This document shows, one piece after another, positions 25,337 to 33,885 of a stretch of 64,000 nucleotides of DNA (position 1 is its first letter; every line of letters starts with the position of its first letter). Under the pieces are notes generated by a model. It did not search any database, had not been told where the DNA came from, and worked only from the letters and a program-made list of their open reading frames with translations. Made by a program: the position numbers and the translations under genes. The DNA comes from an uncultured Oceanospirillaceae bacterium (GTDB lineage Bacteria; Pseudomonadota; Gammaproteobacteria; Pseudomonadales; Balneatricaceae): assembly GCA_937136055.1 (NCBI GenBank), contig CAKZOD010000051.1, positions 1 to 64,000 on the forward strand. The letters run 5' to 3'.

Positions 25337-25479
25337 GTTATATTTCTTGATAAATATGCAACTATTGTTGCTGAATAAGTAACTATTAAAATGCTTACAG
25401 CGAATTGATTGTATGCAATTTGTATTATTGGTAGATTGTGTCGAGCAGATTATCTAAATTTACGTTGATGAGAACAATA

Positions 25480-26532
25480 ATGAGCGAATTAATTTCCCGC
25501 GCGTTTGAGCAGTGGCAGCCAGCTAATAATTTTTTAACCATCAAGACATTAGATTGTCATACAGGCGGTGAACCGCTGCGTATTATCACTCAAGGGTTTC
25601 CTGAGTTAATCGGGAAAACGGTGCTTGAAAAGCGCCGTTACTGCATGCAGCACTTTGATCATTTGCGCACAGCATTAATGTTTGAACCGCGCGGTCATGC
25701 AGATATGTACGGGGTGTTAATTACAGAACCTGAGCGTGAAGACTCTGATTTTGGTGCAATATTTATCCACAATGAAGGTTATTCAACCATGTGCGGACAC
25801 GCCATTATTGCGCTGTCTAAATTTGCGGTTGAATCTGGTTTAGTCAAGCGCACAGGCGATGATACGCAAGTGCGAATTGATGCACCTTGTGGCTTAATCG
25901 TCGCACAGGCAAAAAGCGATGAAAATGGCCAAGTCACTGAAACCAGCTTTGATTGCGTGCCTTCTTTTGTCGCACTTCAAGATGCCATTGTGAATGTACC
26001 AGAGCTTGGGGAAGTGCGTTTTGATTTGGGATATGGCGGTGCATTTTATGCCTATGTTGAGGCGGCTGATGTAGATCTGAAATGTGATGAAGCCCATTAC
26101 AGTGAGTTAATTCGCAAAGCGAGATTAATCAAACAAGCAGTTAACGAGCAGTTTGAAATCAGCCACCCTTTTGAAGAGGATTTAAGCTTTTTATATGGGG
26201 TTATTTTTGTTGAGCCGCTTAATAAAGCGGAACTTCATTCACGCAATGTGTGTGTGTTTGCCGAAGGGGAGGTTGATCGCAGCCCAACGGGTTCTGGGGT
26301 TTCAGGGCGAGCAGCTATTCATTATCAACGAGGTGATTTAGCTCTTGGTCAACCTATAACGATCGCCTCTATTCTGGACTCCCGCTTTAACGTGCAAGTG
26401 CAACAAAGCCTAGATTATGGGCCACATAAAGCAATTGTGCCTAGAGTGACGGGTAGTGCGCATATTGCGGCTAAGTGTGAGTTTATTATTGATCCGAATG
26501 ATCCACTCAAAGATGGCTTTATTTTCCGCTAG
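25480..26532 (+). CDS. trans-3-hydroxy-L-proline dehydratase
   Basis: Member of the proline racemase superfamily, 350 residues, dehydrating trans-3-hydroxy-L-proline to pyrroline-2-carboxylate. The first active-site residue is Cys, C105 in YSTMCGHA. The second, normally Cys in proline racemase and 4-hydroxyproline epimerase, is Thr here: T270 in DRSPTGSG. A Cys/Thr pair marks the dehydratases such as human L3HYPDH (C104/T273). The start used is the ATG at 25480 with GAGAA upstream; a GTG 42 bp earlier is also in frame. The next gene encodes a matching imine reductase, and the divergent GntR gene probably controls both. Confidence 0.88.
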   Translation: MSELISRAFEQWQPANNFLTIKTLDCHTGGEPLRIITQGFPELIGKTVLEKRRYCMQHFDHLRTALMFEPRGHADMYGVLITEPEREDSDFGAIFIHNEGYSTMCGHAIIALSKFAVESGLVKRTGDDTQVRIDAPCGLIVAQAKSDENGQVTETSFDCVPSFVALQDAIVNVPELGEVRFDLGYGGAFYAYVEAADVDLKCDEAHYSELIRKARLIKQAVNEQFEISHPFEEDLSFLYGVIFVEPLNKAELHSRNVCVFAEGEVDRSPTGSGVSGRAAIHYQRGDLALGQPITIASILDSRFNVQVQQSLDYGPHKAIVPRVTGSAHIAAKCEFIIDPNDPLKDGFIFR

Positions 26533-26625
26533 TCGGTTTACACAATTTGCTGATACAGTGCGTTGATAAATAGAACATTATCAATATTATGCCTCAACTG
26601 AGGGGCGAAAAAATTAAGGATTAGT

Positions 26626-27624
26626 ATGTCTACAGTTGCTTTGACACTCGATGAAGTTTATCAACTTGCCTATGCTTGCTTATCAAAAGCCGGTGCCGAT
26701 CACGCCAATGCTGATGCGGTGGCTACAACCGTACAACGTGCTGAGCGCGATGGCTCTGTCTCTCATGGTTTGTTTCGTATCCCTGGTTATGTAGCGACAC
26801 TTGAAAGCGGTAAGGTAAATGGCAAAGCTGATCCACAGCCTGAGCTAGTAACCCCTGCTTTAGTGCGTTGTCATGGCCAAAATGGACATGCGCCACTTGC
26901 TATAGCACGCTGTGTAGATATGCTGGCAAGCGCTGCTAATACTTGTGGTATAGCAGCACTTAGCCTAACTCACTCGCATCATTTTGCTGCCCTTTGGCCA
27001 GAAACAGAAGCACTAGCAGAGCGCGGTTTAGTTGGCTTTGCCTGTGTCTCTTACATGCCAATGGTAGCACCAGCAGGTGGTAAAGAAGCGTTGTTTGGTA
27101 CTAACCCAATATCCTTTGCATGGCCAAGGCCTAACAATATCCCGCTGGTGGTTGATATGGCAACAGCTGCGATGGCGATGGGTGAAGTACAAATCGCTGC
27201 GCGCGATGGTCATAAAGTGCCCATTGGTACAGGCCTTGGTGCACAAGGTGAATTGACTGATGATCCGCGAGAAATCTTGAAAGGTGTGTTATTGCCATTT
27301 GGTGCTCACAAAGGCTCTGCAATTTCAATGATGGTCGAGCTAATGGCAGGGCCAATGGTTGGTGAAGGCTTTAGTTTTGAAGCGGCAGAAGAGGATAACG
27401 GTGATGGTGGTCCGCCACAAGGTGGTGAGTTCATCTTAGCGATTGACCCTAAAGTCATGGGTGGTGATAACTGGGCAGAACACGCTGAGAAGCTATTTGA
27501 AAAGCTAGAAGCTATTGAGGGAATTCGTTTACCTGGGCAACGTCGTCATAAAATGCGTAAAGATACAGGTTCAAGGGAAGTGAATATCGAGCTTGTAGAA
27601 AAGTTACGTGGCTTAGCAGGTTAA
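26626..27624 (+). CDS. Pyrroline/piperideine-2-carboxylate reductase (Ldh_2 family)
   Basis: A 332-residue NAD(P)H-dependent reductase of the malate/L-lactate dehydrogenase (Ldh_2/YlbC) family, not the Rossmann type. DGSVSHGLFRIPGYV and SHHFAALWPE are the DpkA/LhpI-like blocks, and FGTNPISFAWPR follows. DpkA reduces delta1-piperideine-2-carboxylate and delta1-pyrroline-2-carboxylate; after a trans-3-hydroxyproline dehydratase it would give L-proline. The gene follows the dehydratase by 93 bp with a good AAGGA ribosome site, so the two form a two-step pathway. Other family members act on ureidoglycolate or malate, less likely here. Confidence 0.85.
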   Translation: MSTVALTLDEVYQLAYACLSKAGADHANADAVATTVQRAERDGSVSHGLFRIPGYVATLESGKVNGKADPQPELVTPALVRCHGQNGHAPLAIARCVDMLASAANTCGIAALSLTHSHHFAALWPETEALAERGLVGFACVSYMPMVAPAGGKEALFGTNPISFAWPRPNNIPLVVDMATAAMAMGEVQIAARDGHKVPIGTGLGAQGELTDDPREILKGVLLPFGAHKGSAISMMVELMAGPMVGEGFSFEAAEEDNGDGGPPQGGEFILAIDPKVMGGDNWAEHAEKLFEKLEAIEGIRLPGQRRHKMRKDTGSREVNIELVEKLRGLAG

Positions 27625-27634
27625 AACCGCCAGC

Positions 27635-27694
27635 AAAAAATCCCCAGAGCAGCCAACGGCTAGCTCTGGAGTAACAAAGGTTATTTTACCTTTG
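27635..27694. terminator. Terminator between convergent reductase and trpG
   Basis: Stem CCAGAGC-AGCC (27644-27654) pairs with GGCT-A-GCTCTGG (27658-27669). On the minus strand it is followed by six U, so it ends the trp operon. A second hairpin, CAAAGGT with ACCTTTG (27675-27694), lies beside it. Between convergent genes the pair can serve both directions. Confidence 0.7.
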
Positions 27695-27725
27695 AACAAG
27701 AAGCGTTTGTCTTCAATCTAGCGTT

Positions 27726-28370
27726 CTATCTTTGAAACAAAAAGTTTCTTAACAAGGTTTTACCACCTTCTGTCGCAAATGACTCCGGATGGTATTGGAT
27801 ACCCTCAATTGGGTACTCTTTATGGCGCACGCCCATAATCTCACTGCCACGCTTAGCAGAAGCCGCGAAGTCATCATCTGCAAACTCATCGTTAACGATA
27901 GACGTAATCGTTAAGCAATCCGGTACGGTATTTGGGTCCACCATTAATGAGTGATAGCGCATTATTTCAAGCTGCTGCGGCATATCACTATAAAAGCCAA
28001 GGTTATCATGGCTGATAGGTGATACCTTGCCATGCATAGGCACTGCAGAGCGAACAATGTCAGCACCAAAGCAATAGCTAATACCTTGCATGCCTAGGCA
28101 AACACCCATCAGTGGAATCTTAGGACCTAACTGAGTGATCACATCTGCACAAATCCCAAAGTAAGCTTTATCATCAGGAGAGCCAGGGCCCGGTGAAATA
28201 ATAATGCGATCAACTTCAAGAGCGCGAATTTGCTCAATACTCAATTCATCATTGCGTTTCACAATTACATCAAAAGCCTGCTTTTCGATGCTTTTACTTA
28301 GTATTTCGCCGACATACTGATACAAATTAAAGGTAAAGGAGTCATAGTTATCAATAATTAAAACGCGCAT
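27726..28370 (-). CDS. trpG: Anthranilate synthase glutamine amidotransferase subunit
   Basis: A 214-residue class I glutamine amidotransferase that feeds ammonia to TrpE. The triad is intact: C91 in GVCLGMQG and H194/E196 in YHPES. IIISPGPGSPDD is the oxyanion-side loop. Its start codon shares one base with the trpE stop (TAATG), so the two subunits are translationally coupled. A para-aminobenzoate subunit (PabA) is similar, but the partner and the trpR neighbour favour tryptophan. Confidence 0.9.
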   Translation of the reverse strand: MRVLIIDNYDSFTFNLYQYVGEILSKSIEKQAFDVIVKRNDELSIEQIRALEVDRIIISPGPGSPDDKAYFGICADVITQLGPKIPLMGVCLGMQGISYCFGADIVRSAVPMHGKVSPISHDNLGFYSDMPQQLEIMRYHSLMVDPNTVPDCLTITSIVNDEFADDDFAASAKRGSEIMGVRHKEYPIEGIQYHPESFATEGGKTLLRNFLFQR

Positions 28371-29764
28371 TATGCAACTCCTTCAAAGTGTGCGAGGACT
28401 TTGCGCATCGCTGATAGTTTTCTCTCAATTTCTAAATACTCATCCGCAGCATTTGAGTCATAAACATTGCCGCCACTGGTTTGAGCGTAACCTTGGTCAC
28501 CGTTAATAAATACAGTGCGAATAGGAATAGCAAAGGTGCAATCACCATTAAAGCTAAACTCACCCAGTGCGCCACCATAAGGGCCGCGACCATCGGGCTC
28601 TAACTCATCAATAATTTTCATCGCTTCCATCTTTGGCGCGCCACTTAAAGTGCCCGCTGGGAAGTTAGATGCAAGGGCTGAGAACATGTCCTGATCATCA
28701 GCCATAATGCCAAAGATTTCAGTCGAGATATGCTGCACGTGAGAGTAGCGTTTAATCGCCATCAAGTTACGAACAGTAACCGTGCCAAACTTAGCCACAC
28801 GGCCAATATCATTGCGATGCAGATCAACCAACATATTGTGCTCGGCAATTTCTTTAGGATCGTTAAGTAAAGCACGGGCAAGCTTGGTATCTTCAGCGGG
28901 TGTAGCACCGCGCTTAGTGGTGCCTGCCAACGGGAAGGTTTCCATCTCGCCTTCGTTTAGGCGGAACAATAACTCAGGTGATGCACCAATGATTTTCTGC
29001 TCGCCAAACTTCATGTAATACATATAAGGAGACGGGTTTACTTCACGTAATCTAGCGTAAATTGCAGTGCAATCTCCTTCGATTTTATAGCGTGTTTTAA
29101 AGCCGACTTCAGTTTGGAAAATACGCCCTGCACAAATATCTTCTTTAACCTTAAGCACCGATGCTTCATGCTCTTCACGGTTCATAGTATCGCCGAGGCA
29201 AGTGGTTTTAGCTTCGCCAAAATCACTCACTGGTTGGTGCAATAAAGCTTCAACCTCATCAAAGCGATTGTCAGTGTAATAGTAGTAAAAAATCTCACCG
29301 GTCATATGATCGTAAACAAGACCATCTTTATACACACCAAACTTAAACGGCTGGAACATATCACTGCTCTGGACATTTAAGCTAGGCTCAAAAAAGTTCA
29401 CTGCATCGTAGCCGATATAACCCACTAAACCGCCGGCATAACGGCGTGAAATGATGTTATTAGGCACAATATCGCGCAGCGCGTAATACGGATTGTCACA
29501 GGCGTACTCTTCAATGCAGCCTGTGTTGTTATCTTGAATGCACAAGGTTTTATAGTCTTTTGCAAACAAGGTTTGTTCGGGGTCAAAACCGATAATATGG
29601 TGACGAGACACATAGCTCTCTTCACCGAGGGATTCTAAGATAAAGCAGTTATCGTACTTTTGCTCGATACTGCGAAACAGCTGAAAAAAATCAAAATCTT
29701 CAGTCAGTTTTAAATATGTAGGTTTGCCGGGTAACTCAATCTTCGGCAGTGGTTTACTAATCAT
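28370..29764 (-). CDS. trpE: Anthranilate synthase large subunit
   Basis: Converts chorismate and ammonia to anthranilate, the first step of tryptophan synthesis. 464 residues with the chorismate-binding core: FPLAGTTKRG, EHNMLVDLHRND, YSHVQHI, GTLSGAPK and GPYGGALG. The N-terminal ILES motif (S45), the usual tryptophan feedback site, is retained. The protein is shorter than the ~520-residue enterobacterial TrpE. It lies 40 bp after trpR and overlaps trpG. No leader peptide or attenuator is seen upstream; control appears to be by TrpR. Confidence 0.9.
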   Translation of the reverse strand: MISKPLPKIELPGKPTYLKLTEDFDFFQLFRSIEQKYDNCFILESLGEESYVSRHHIIGFDPEQTLFAKDYKTLCIQDNNTGCIEEYACDNPYYALRDIVPNNIISRRYAGGLVGYIGYDAVNFFEPSLNVQSSDMFQPFKFGVYKDGLVYDHMTGEIFYYYYTDNRFDEVEALLHQPVSDFGEAKTTCLGDTMNREEHEASVLKVKEDICAGRIFQTEVGFKTRYKIEGDCTAIYARLREVNPSPYMYYMKFGEQKIIGASPELLFRLNEGEMETFPLAGTTKRGATPAEDTKLARALLNDPKEIAEHNMLVDLHRNDIGRVAKFGTVTVRNLMAIKRYSHVQHISTEIFGIMADDQDMFSALASNFPAGTLSGAPKMEAMKIIDELEPDGRGPYGGALGEFSFNGDCTFAIPIRTVFINGDQGYAQTSGGNVYDSNAADEYLEIERKLSAMRKVLAHFEGVA

Positions 29765-29804
29765 GTTTAACCTTTTGTTAAGTGCAGTGCTATCAACAGC
29801 GCAT

Positions 29805-30089
29805 TCAAAGCTCGTTGCGACTGTGAGCCAACTTCTTAGCTAATTTCTTATAACTCTCTGTTTGCATTGCCTTTGAGCCGCGTGTCACTGTGGCAATCCC
29901 GACACCTAAAGTGGCAGAGATTTCACGTTGTGGCACTTGTGCTTCCAGCAGATGAAATATCTGCAAGCGCTGATCAACATCGACATGCTCTTTATCAGTG
30001 AGCAGTATGTCTAAAGCCGCCGCCATTTCATTGCTATCATCAATAGCGCAAAGGAATGCAAGGAGTTGTTTTCTGTATTGTGTATTCAT
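29805..30089 (-). CDS. trpR: Trp operon repressor
   Basis: A 94-residue all-helical repressor that binds DNA when loaded with tryptophan. The helix-turn-helix VPQREISATLGVGIATVTRGSKAM parallels the E. coli [24 protein letters not shown] block. It is the first gene of a trpR-trpE-trpG operon, an arrangement that makes the repressor part of its own target operon. No ribosome site precedes the ATG; instead a trp-operator-like palindrome directly abuts the start codon. Confidence 0.92.
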   Translation of the reverse strand: MNTQYRKQLLAFLCAIDDSNEMAAALDILLTDKEHVDVDQRLQIFHLLEAQVPQREISATLGVGIATVTRGSKAMQTESYKKLAKKLAHSRNEL

Positions 30090-30108
30090 GTACTAGTACG
30101 ATAGTGCA
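30090..30108. promoter_or_regulatory. Candidate trp operator at the trpR start
   Basis: The palindrome GTACTAGTAC (30090-30099) directly precedes the trpR ATG and continues into GATAGTGC. ACTAGTACGATAGT matches the E. coli core ACTAGTTAACTAGT at 10 of 14 positions, including one complete ACTAGT half. Binding would block transcription of the whole operon. Confidence 0.65.
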
Positions 30109-30346
30109 TATTGGGTTTAAGGTAAAGAGGTTGCACGTGGTTTTTTATTTTTTTGGTGTGTGATTGTAAAGTCCCATTTGAACTTGAACTGAGTTCAAAA
30201 AAGTTGGGATTACGCTAGGCTATGTGAAACGAGTTCTGTAGGAGATAGTGATGTTTTTTCGGAATTCAGTTTTCCAATAGAGGTTGTATTATTGTTTTTT
30301 TCAAGTCTAGAAGAGGAGTAAGATTAGGGAATCAATTTTTATTTAA

Positions 30347-31195
30347 TTAAGCCTCACCGCATGTTACACACACTTCACTATCAGTAATATAGATTCCGTT
30401 TAAGCAAGATAGGCAATTGGAAATAGGTAATGCATTGTTGTTCTCTATAGCATAGAACCAATCGTCTCCAAAATAACTCACTATTGCAGAGTCTATAATT
30501 TCTTCGTAGGTTTGTGAATTACCACATGAGCGGCAAACGAAGATTGCATCTATAGCGGGCCCCCCTCTTTTATTTGATTCGGTAAAGTCAGAATCACATA
30601 ATTCACAGTTATAGCTCTTAAGCGCTTCAGCTATATCCTTACTATAAAAGTCTAGTGAGTCTATTGAGGCATCACATCTGTCTACCTCTTTCCCATAAAC
30701 TTCATAGGAGTAATATAAAATATCCCAGTACTTATTTCCCAGTACCTGTTTTGGGTCTTTATTTAGCTCATCTGTTATGAAGTCTCGAATTAATATAAAT
30801 GAGTCAGAAATTATTTTTTGAACAATTTTGATGTCTGTATGGCTATAGTAATGCTCTATTTCGTTACGATAAGAGTTTATCTTATCTAGCCGTTTCCAAT
30901 CTGTCTTTATATTTAAAGAATCAAAACGCTCTTTAATAGTATAAAAATCGACAGTTTTATTTCCCTTACCAGTCCATCGCACAATGCCTTGGTTATCTAA
31001 GATTGGCAATACTCTTTGCTTAATTAAAGCTTCGTCAGAATCATCGGCACTAAGCTCAGATAGCTTATATTTAAAAAGTAGCAAAATTCCTGCATAAATG
31101 TTTCTAGTAGAAGAAAGAATTCTTCTTGTATCTGTTGATTTGTAATCTTCTAAACCAATGGCTATAGAGTCAACTGCATTTTGTAGAATACTCAT
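30347..31195 (-). CDS. HEPN-like protein with two zinc ribbons
   Basis: A 282-residue protein of unknown role. The N-terminal half is helical, beginning SILQNAVDSIAIGLEDYKS with TRNIYAGILLLFKYKL, and contains SYRNEIEHY, an R110-x4-H115 pattern like the catalytic RxxxxH of HEPN ribonuclease domains. The C-terminal third carries four CxxC pairs (C197/C200, C221/C224, C261/C264, C276/C279), suggesting two zinc ribbons. I choose the start at 31195, with AGAGG upstream, over an in-frame ATG at 31228. The gene is clearly more AT-rich than its neighbours and sits beside a reverse-transcriptase-like remnant, so it may be a laterally acquired defence or toxin-like element; that is inference. Confidence 0.6.
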   Translation of the reverse strand: MSILQNAVDSIAIGLEDYKSTDTRRILSSTRNIYAGILLLFKYKLSELSADDSDEALIKQRVLPILDNQGIVRWTGKGNKTVDFYTIKERFDSLNIKTDWKRLDKINSYRNEIEHYYSHTDIKIVQKIISDSFILIRDFITDELNKDPKQVLGNKYWDILYYSYEVYGKEVDRCDASIDSLDFYSKDIAEALKSYNCELCDSDFTESNKRGGPAIDAIFVCRSCGNSQTYEEIIDSAIVSYFGDDWFYAIENNNALPISNCLSCLNGIYITDSEVCVTCGEA

Positions 31196-31363
31196 AAAGA
31201 GCCCTCTGAATGTTATGAATTGGTTCATAAAGAATGTTTTTTTGTGTTCTTAAGAGCAAAAATTACGTATTAATATAAATTACCAGTGTATGTAATATAG
31301 TTAGTTGCTTTTATAGTACTTCAGAACCATGTTTATTCGGTAAAGTAATGGCTTTAAGCCATC

Positions 31364-31399
31364 AAAGTTAATGCTATCTTTTTTCGTAGCGTTAACTTT
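31364..31399. terminator. Long hairpin with U-run
   Basis: AAAGTTAATGCTA (31364-31376) pairs with TAGCGTTAACTTT (31387-31399) with one mismatch, and six T in all end the plus-strand side (TTTTTT). It lies downstream of the minus-strand reverse-transcriptase-like remnant and could be its old terminator. Confidence 0.5.
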
Positions 31400-31432
31400 T
31401 TTAGAGAAGATTTCTTTACTATACTATTTTTT

Positions 31433-31651
31433 TTAATCTCTGGTTCTGTCATCAAGATTGAAGGTTTTATTCGCTACCTTAATTGCTCTGATCTCATCAT
31501 CAAATAAGTCTTCAATAGCTGTATCAGCGCCTTTTTCACCCAATGGAGCTAGTACAATGAATAGGTTGTGAATTACATGAATATAATCAGAGGATTTTAA
31601 TTCATCCTTGCCTATTTCAATGAAGTTAGTTTTAGACTTCTTTTTTTATTT
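31433..31651 (-). pseudogene. Remnant resembling the C-terminal part of a retron-type reverse transcriptase
   Basis: Minus-strand frame of about 70 codons between two stops, with no start codon. It encodes HVIHNLFIVLAPLGEKGAD, then TAIEDLFDDEIRA and NKTFNLDD. This resembles the region after the catalytic domain in some retron (Ec67-like, TOPRIM-bearing) reverse transcriptases, where a HVxxNLYxVxTPLxxxGxxxxIEDFF pattern occurs. No catalytic YxDD motif, msr/msd or start remains. I am fairly sure it is decayed coding sequence, less sure of the family. Confidence 0.4.
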
Positions 31652-31750
31652 TTTCTTTGGAGGGGCTTTTTTATAACAAGTGAATATACTTATTTTGTTA
31701 AGGGCTTTGCGTATTTCACTCAACCCATTATCATTGTCTAGTAGGCAACC

Positions 31751-31763
31751 ACAGGACAGCCAT
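31751..31763 (+). repeat. ACAGGACAGCCAT repeat, copy 1
   Basis: A 13-bp word ACAGGACAGCCAT, found again at 32621-32633. Its reverse complement resembles TGGATGTCCTCA, present twice beyond the RAYT gene. It may mark an end of the RAYT-associated element. Confidence 0.4.
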
Positions 31764-31869
31764 ATCCGCGAAAGATAGCACAGTAAATGGCCTGGTCCTT
31801 TGCAAGCTGTTTGACAAAGGAGAAGGACGTTTTGGACTTGTTCACTGCTTCCCTAATTAAGGAATATTC

Positions 31870-32583
31870 TTGGTTTACTTGAAAATTACGCTTCTAGCTC
31901 TGCTGGCATTTTCCACTTCTTTTAATGTCAGTGCATCGCCGATTAAAATTGGCTTTTCAGGTGTCGAGCAAGGCAATAGATCATTTAGGGTTGGCCAACG
32001 TTTAGTTGCAGAAATTGGCCGCCGTATGAACAGTGATATTATCCTGTTGAGCCTGCCGGCAAAACGCGCAGCGGCAATGCTACAAAGAGGCGAAATTCAC
32101 GGTGAAATATCCCGAGTGGCTGATTTCAAATCACTCGTTAGCAATGCCATTCAGCTCAAACCAATTATCAATACCCACCCGCTATACGTTTACAGTAACA
32201 AACAACAATTTACCGTAAATGGTTGGCAAAGCTTAGCTCCCTATACAGTTTTAACTATCCGAGGCTGGCTTTATATCAATCAAAACTTAGCAAAACACAA
32301 TGTACACACGATTGAAACTGACTCGCCAAAACAAGCGATACGTTTACTGCAAGCTTCTAGAGCCGATGTTCTAGTATTATCAAAGCTCAACGCTGAAGGG
32401 GCTTTTAAAGAGTTAGGTGGTTCTCAAACAGAGATAAAACGCTTATCGCCGCCTGTTGCCTTGCAAGATAGCTACACCTTTTTTGCGGGCCACTATCCTA
32501 AAATAGCGGCGGTTTATGAAAAGCACTTAACCGATATCATAAACGAAGGCTTACTAGCCTCAATGATGAGCAGTACTCAATAA
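31870..32583 (+). CDS. Orphan periplasmic solute-binding protein
   Basis: A 237-residue secreted protein with a signal peptide (LLALLAFSTSFNVSASP) and a PBP2-like domain. It starts with TTG at 31870; AAGGAAT stands four bases upstream and supports this start. LLSLPAKRAAAMLQRGEIHGEISRVADF and TIRGWLYIN align with the LPAKRA and IRGW blocks of the binding protein at 11161-11946, so the two are paralogues. No transporter genes adjoin it. It lies between a reverse-transcriptase-like remnant and a RAYT transposase, in DNA of accessory character. Confidence 0.7.
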   Translation: MVYLKITLLALLAFSTSFNVSASPIKIGFSGVEQGNRSFRVGQRLVAEIGRRMNSDIILLSLPAKRAAAMLQRGEIHGEISRVADFKSLVSNAIQLKPIINTHPLYVYSNKQQFTVNGWQSLAPYTVLTIRGWLYINQNLAKHNVHTIETDSPKQAIRLLQASRADVLVLSKLNAEGAFKELGGSQTEIKRLSPPVALQDSYTFFAGHYPKIAAVYEKHLTDIINEGLLASMMSSTQ

Positions 32584-32601
32584 CAGTCTGCATTGAGAAG
32601 C

Positions 32602-32633
32602 AAACACAGGACAGACAAACACAGGACAGCCAT
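32602..32633 (+). repeat. Tandem CACAGGACAG repeats before the RAYT gene
   Basis: AAACACAGGACAG occurs at 32602-32614 and 32617-32629, a 15-bp period, the second running into GCCAT. It lies about 85 bp before the transposase gene. RAYT transposases recognise short imperfect palindromes and flanking tetranucleotides, so these are candidate element-end sequences. Confidence 0.45.
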
Positions 32634-32717
32634 TTTTTGCTAAATCGAGTTTGTAGAGCTACGCTTAATATCTGTTTATTATTCAATCAGAGAAAGTAGT
32701 CCTGAGCAGGAGGTTTT

Positions 32718-33731
32718 ATGACTCGTGCCCGTGAGCAGCAGATCTGCTGTGATGACACTCATTATTATCATTGTATTTCTCGTGTCGTTCGACGCGCCTT
32801 TTTATGTGGTTTTGATCATTCAACGCAACAAGATTTTGAACACCGAAGGCAATGGGTGATTGATCGCCTCGCTGAAATTGATGCTGTTTTCTGTGTTGAT
32901 ATATGTGCTTATGCGATTATGTCAAACCATTACCATCTCGTTCTTTTTATTGATAAAAGCACGGTTGAGAGCCTAACAGATTTGGAGGTGATTGATCGCT
33001 GGAGAAAGCTCTATAAAGGCCCAGAAATTATTGAGCAATTTTTGAAAGGTGACCAATTATCGGCATCCCATCACTTATTGATTGATGAAATAGTGGAGGA
33101 GTGGCGAAGTCGTTTAGCGGATATCAGTTGGTACATGCGATGTTTAAATGAGTTTATTGCAAGGAAGGCTAATGGTGAAGATAACTGTACAGGGAGGTTC
33201 TGGGAAGGGAGGTTTAAAAGCCAAGCCCTACTTGATGAGCATGCGCTTTTAACCTGTATGGCTTATGTAGAGTTAAACCCAATTCGCGCTAAGATGGCCT
33301 CCTCGCCAGAAACGTCTGATTTTACCTCCATAAAACAACGTATTGAAGAGAGTGATGACAGCAATTTTTCTGAAGAAGTTGAGCAAGGTGCTGCTGAAAT
33401 ATCGTCCATAGCTTTAAAAGCCTTCATTATTGAAAATGAAGTCTTAAAAGATCAAATACCCTATCACCTTAAAGACTATTTTCATTTGGTTGATTGGAGT
33501 GGCAGAGCAATTATAGAAGGTAAAAGAGGGTGTATTGATGATCAATTACCTCCAATATTACAACGGCTAGGTATTGATGCAGAATACTGGTGCGATGCTA
33601 TGCAACCTAAAGGTAGCCGATATTTCAGTCGAGCTATAGGTTGTAGAGCTCGCCTTCAAGAGTATGCTAAAAAGCTTGAGGTTGGCTGGATTAAAGGGAT
33701 TGGCCTTTGTACAAGGCTGTTTCCAATTTAA
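32718..33731 (+). CDS. REP-associated tyrosine transposase (RAYT, Y1/HUH)
   Basis: Single-strand DNA transposase-like protein of the IS200/IS605-related TnpA(REP) family, 337 residues. The Y1 domain covers residues ~10-200: HYYHCISRVVRRAFL near the start, the HUH metal motif at H71-Y-H73 (SNHYHLVLF), Y139 in SWYMRCLNEF as the likely nucleophile, and FWEGRFKSQAL. A family-specific C-terminal region follows. The reading frame is intact, with AGGAGG eight bases before the ATG. Short repeats flank it on both sides. Such genes are usually single-copy housekeepers of REP sequences rather than mobile ISs. Confidence 0.9.
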   Translation: MTRAREQQICCDDTHYYHCISRVVRRAFLCGFDHSTQQDFEHRRQWVIDRLAEIDAVFCVDICAYAIMSNHYHLVLFIDKSTVESLTDLEVIDRWRKLYKGPEIIEQFLKGDQLSASHHLLIDEIVEEWRSRLADISWYMRCLNEFIARKANGEDNCTGRFWEGRFKSQALLDEHALLTCMAYVELNPIRAKMASSPETSDFTSIKQRIEESDDSNFSEEVEQGAAEISSIALKAFIIENEVLKDQIPYHLKDYFHLVDWSGRAIIEGKRGCIDDQLPPILQRLGIDAEYWCDAMQPKGSRYFSRAIGCRARLQEYAKKLEVGWIKGIGLCTRLFPI

Positions 33732-33885
33732 AAGCTTCTGTTTCTACCCTCCTGCTATTCGATTGAAAATGACTGCGGCTTCATGCGCCTGAAATCAGGG
33801 TGAATTATTGAATTACAGTTGTTTCTAATTATTTAGTCTGTATCTAGTGCAATAGAAGGCTCTGCTTGGCCCGTTGTCATATTAT

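Noticed and set aside
25480..26532. Proline racemase or 4-hydroxyproline epimerase
   Set aside because: The second catalytic Cys is replaced by Thr (T270), which marks the dehydratase group.
27726..28370. Amidotransferase as PabA for folate synthesis
   Set aside because: It is coupled to a TrpE-like partner and trpR with a trp-like operator, so anthranilate synthase is the better reading.
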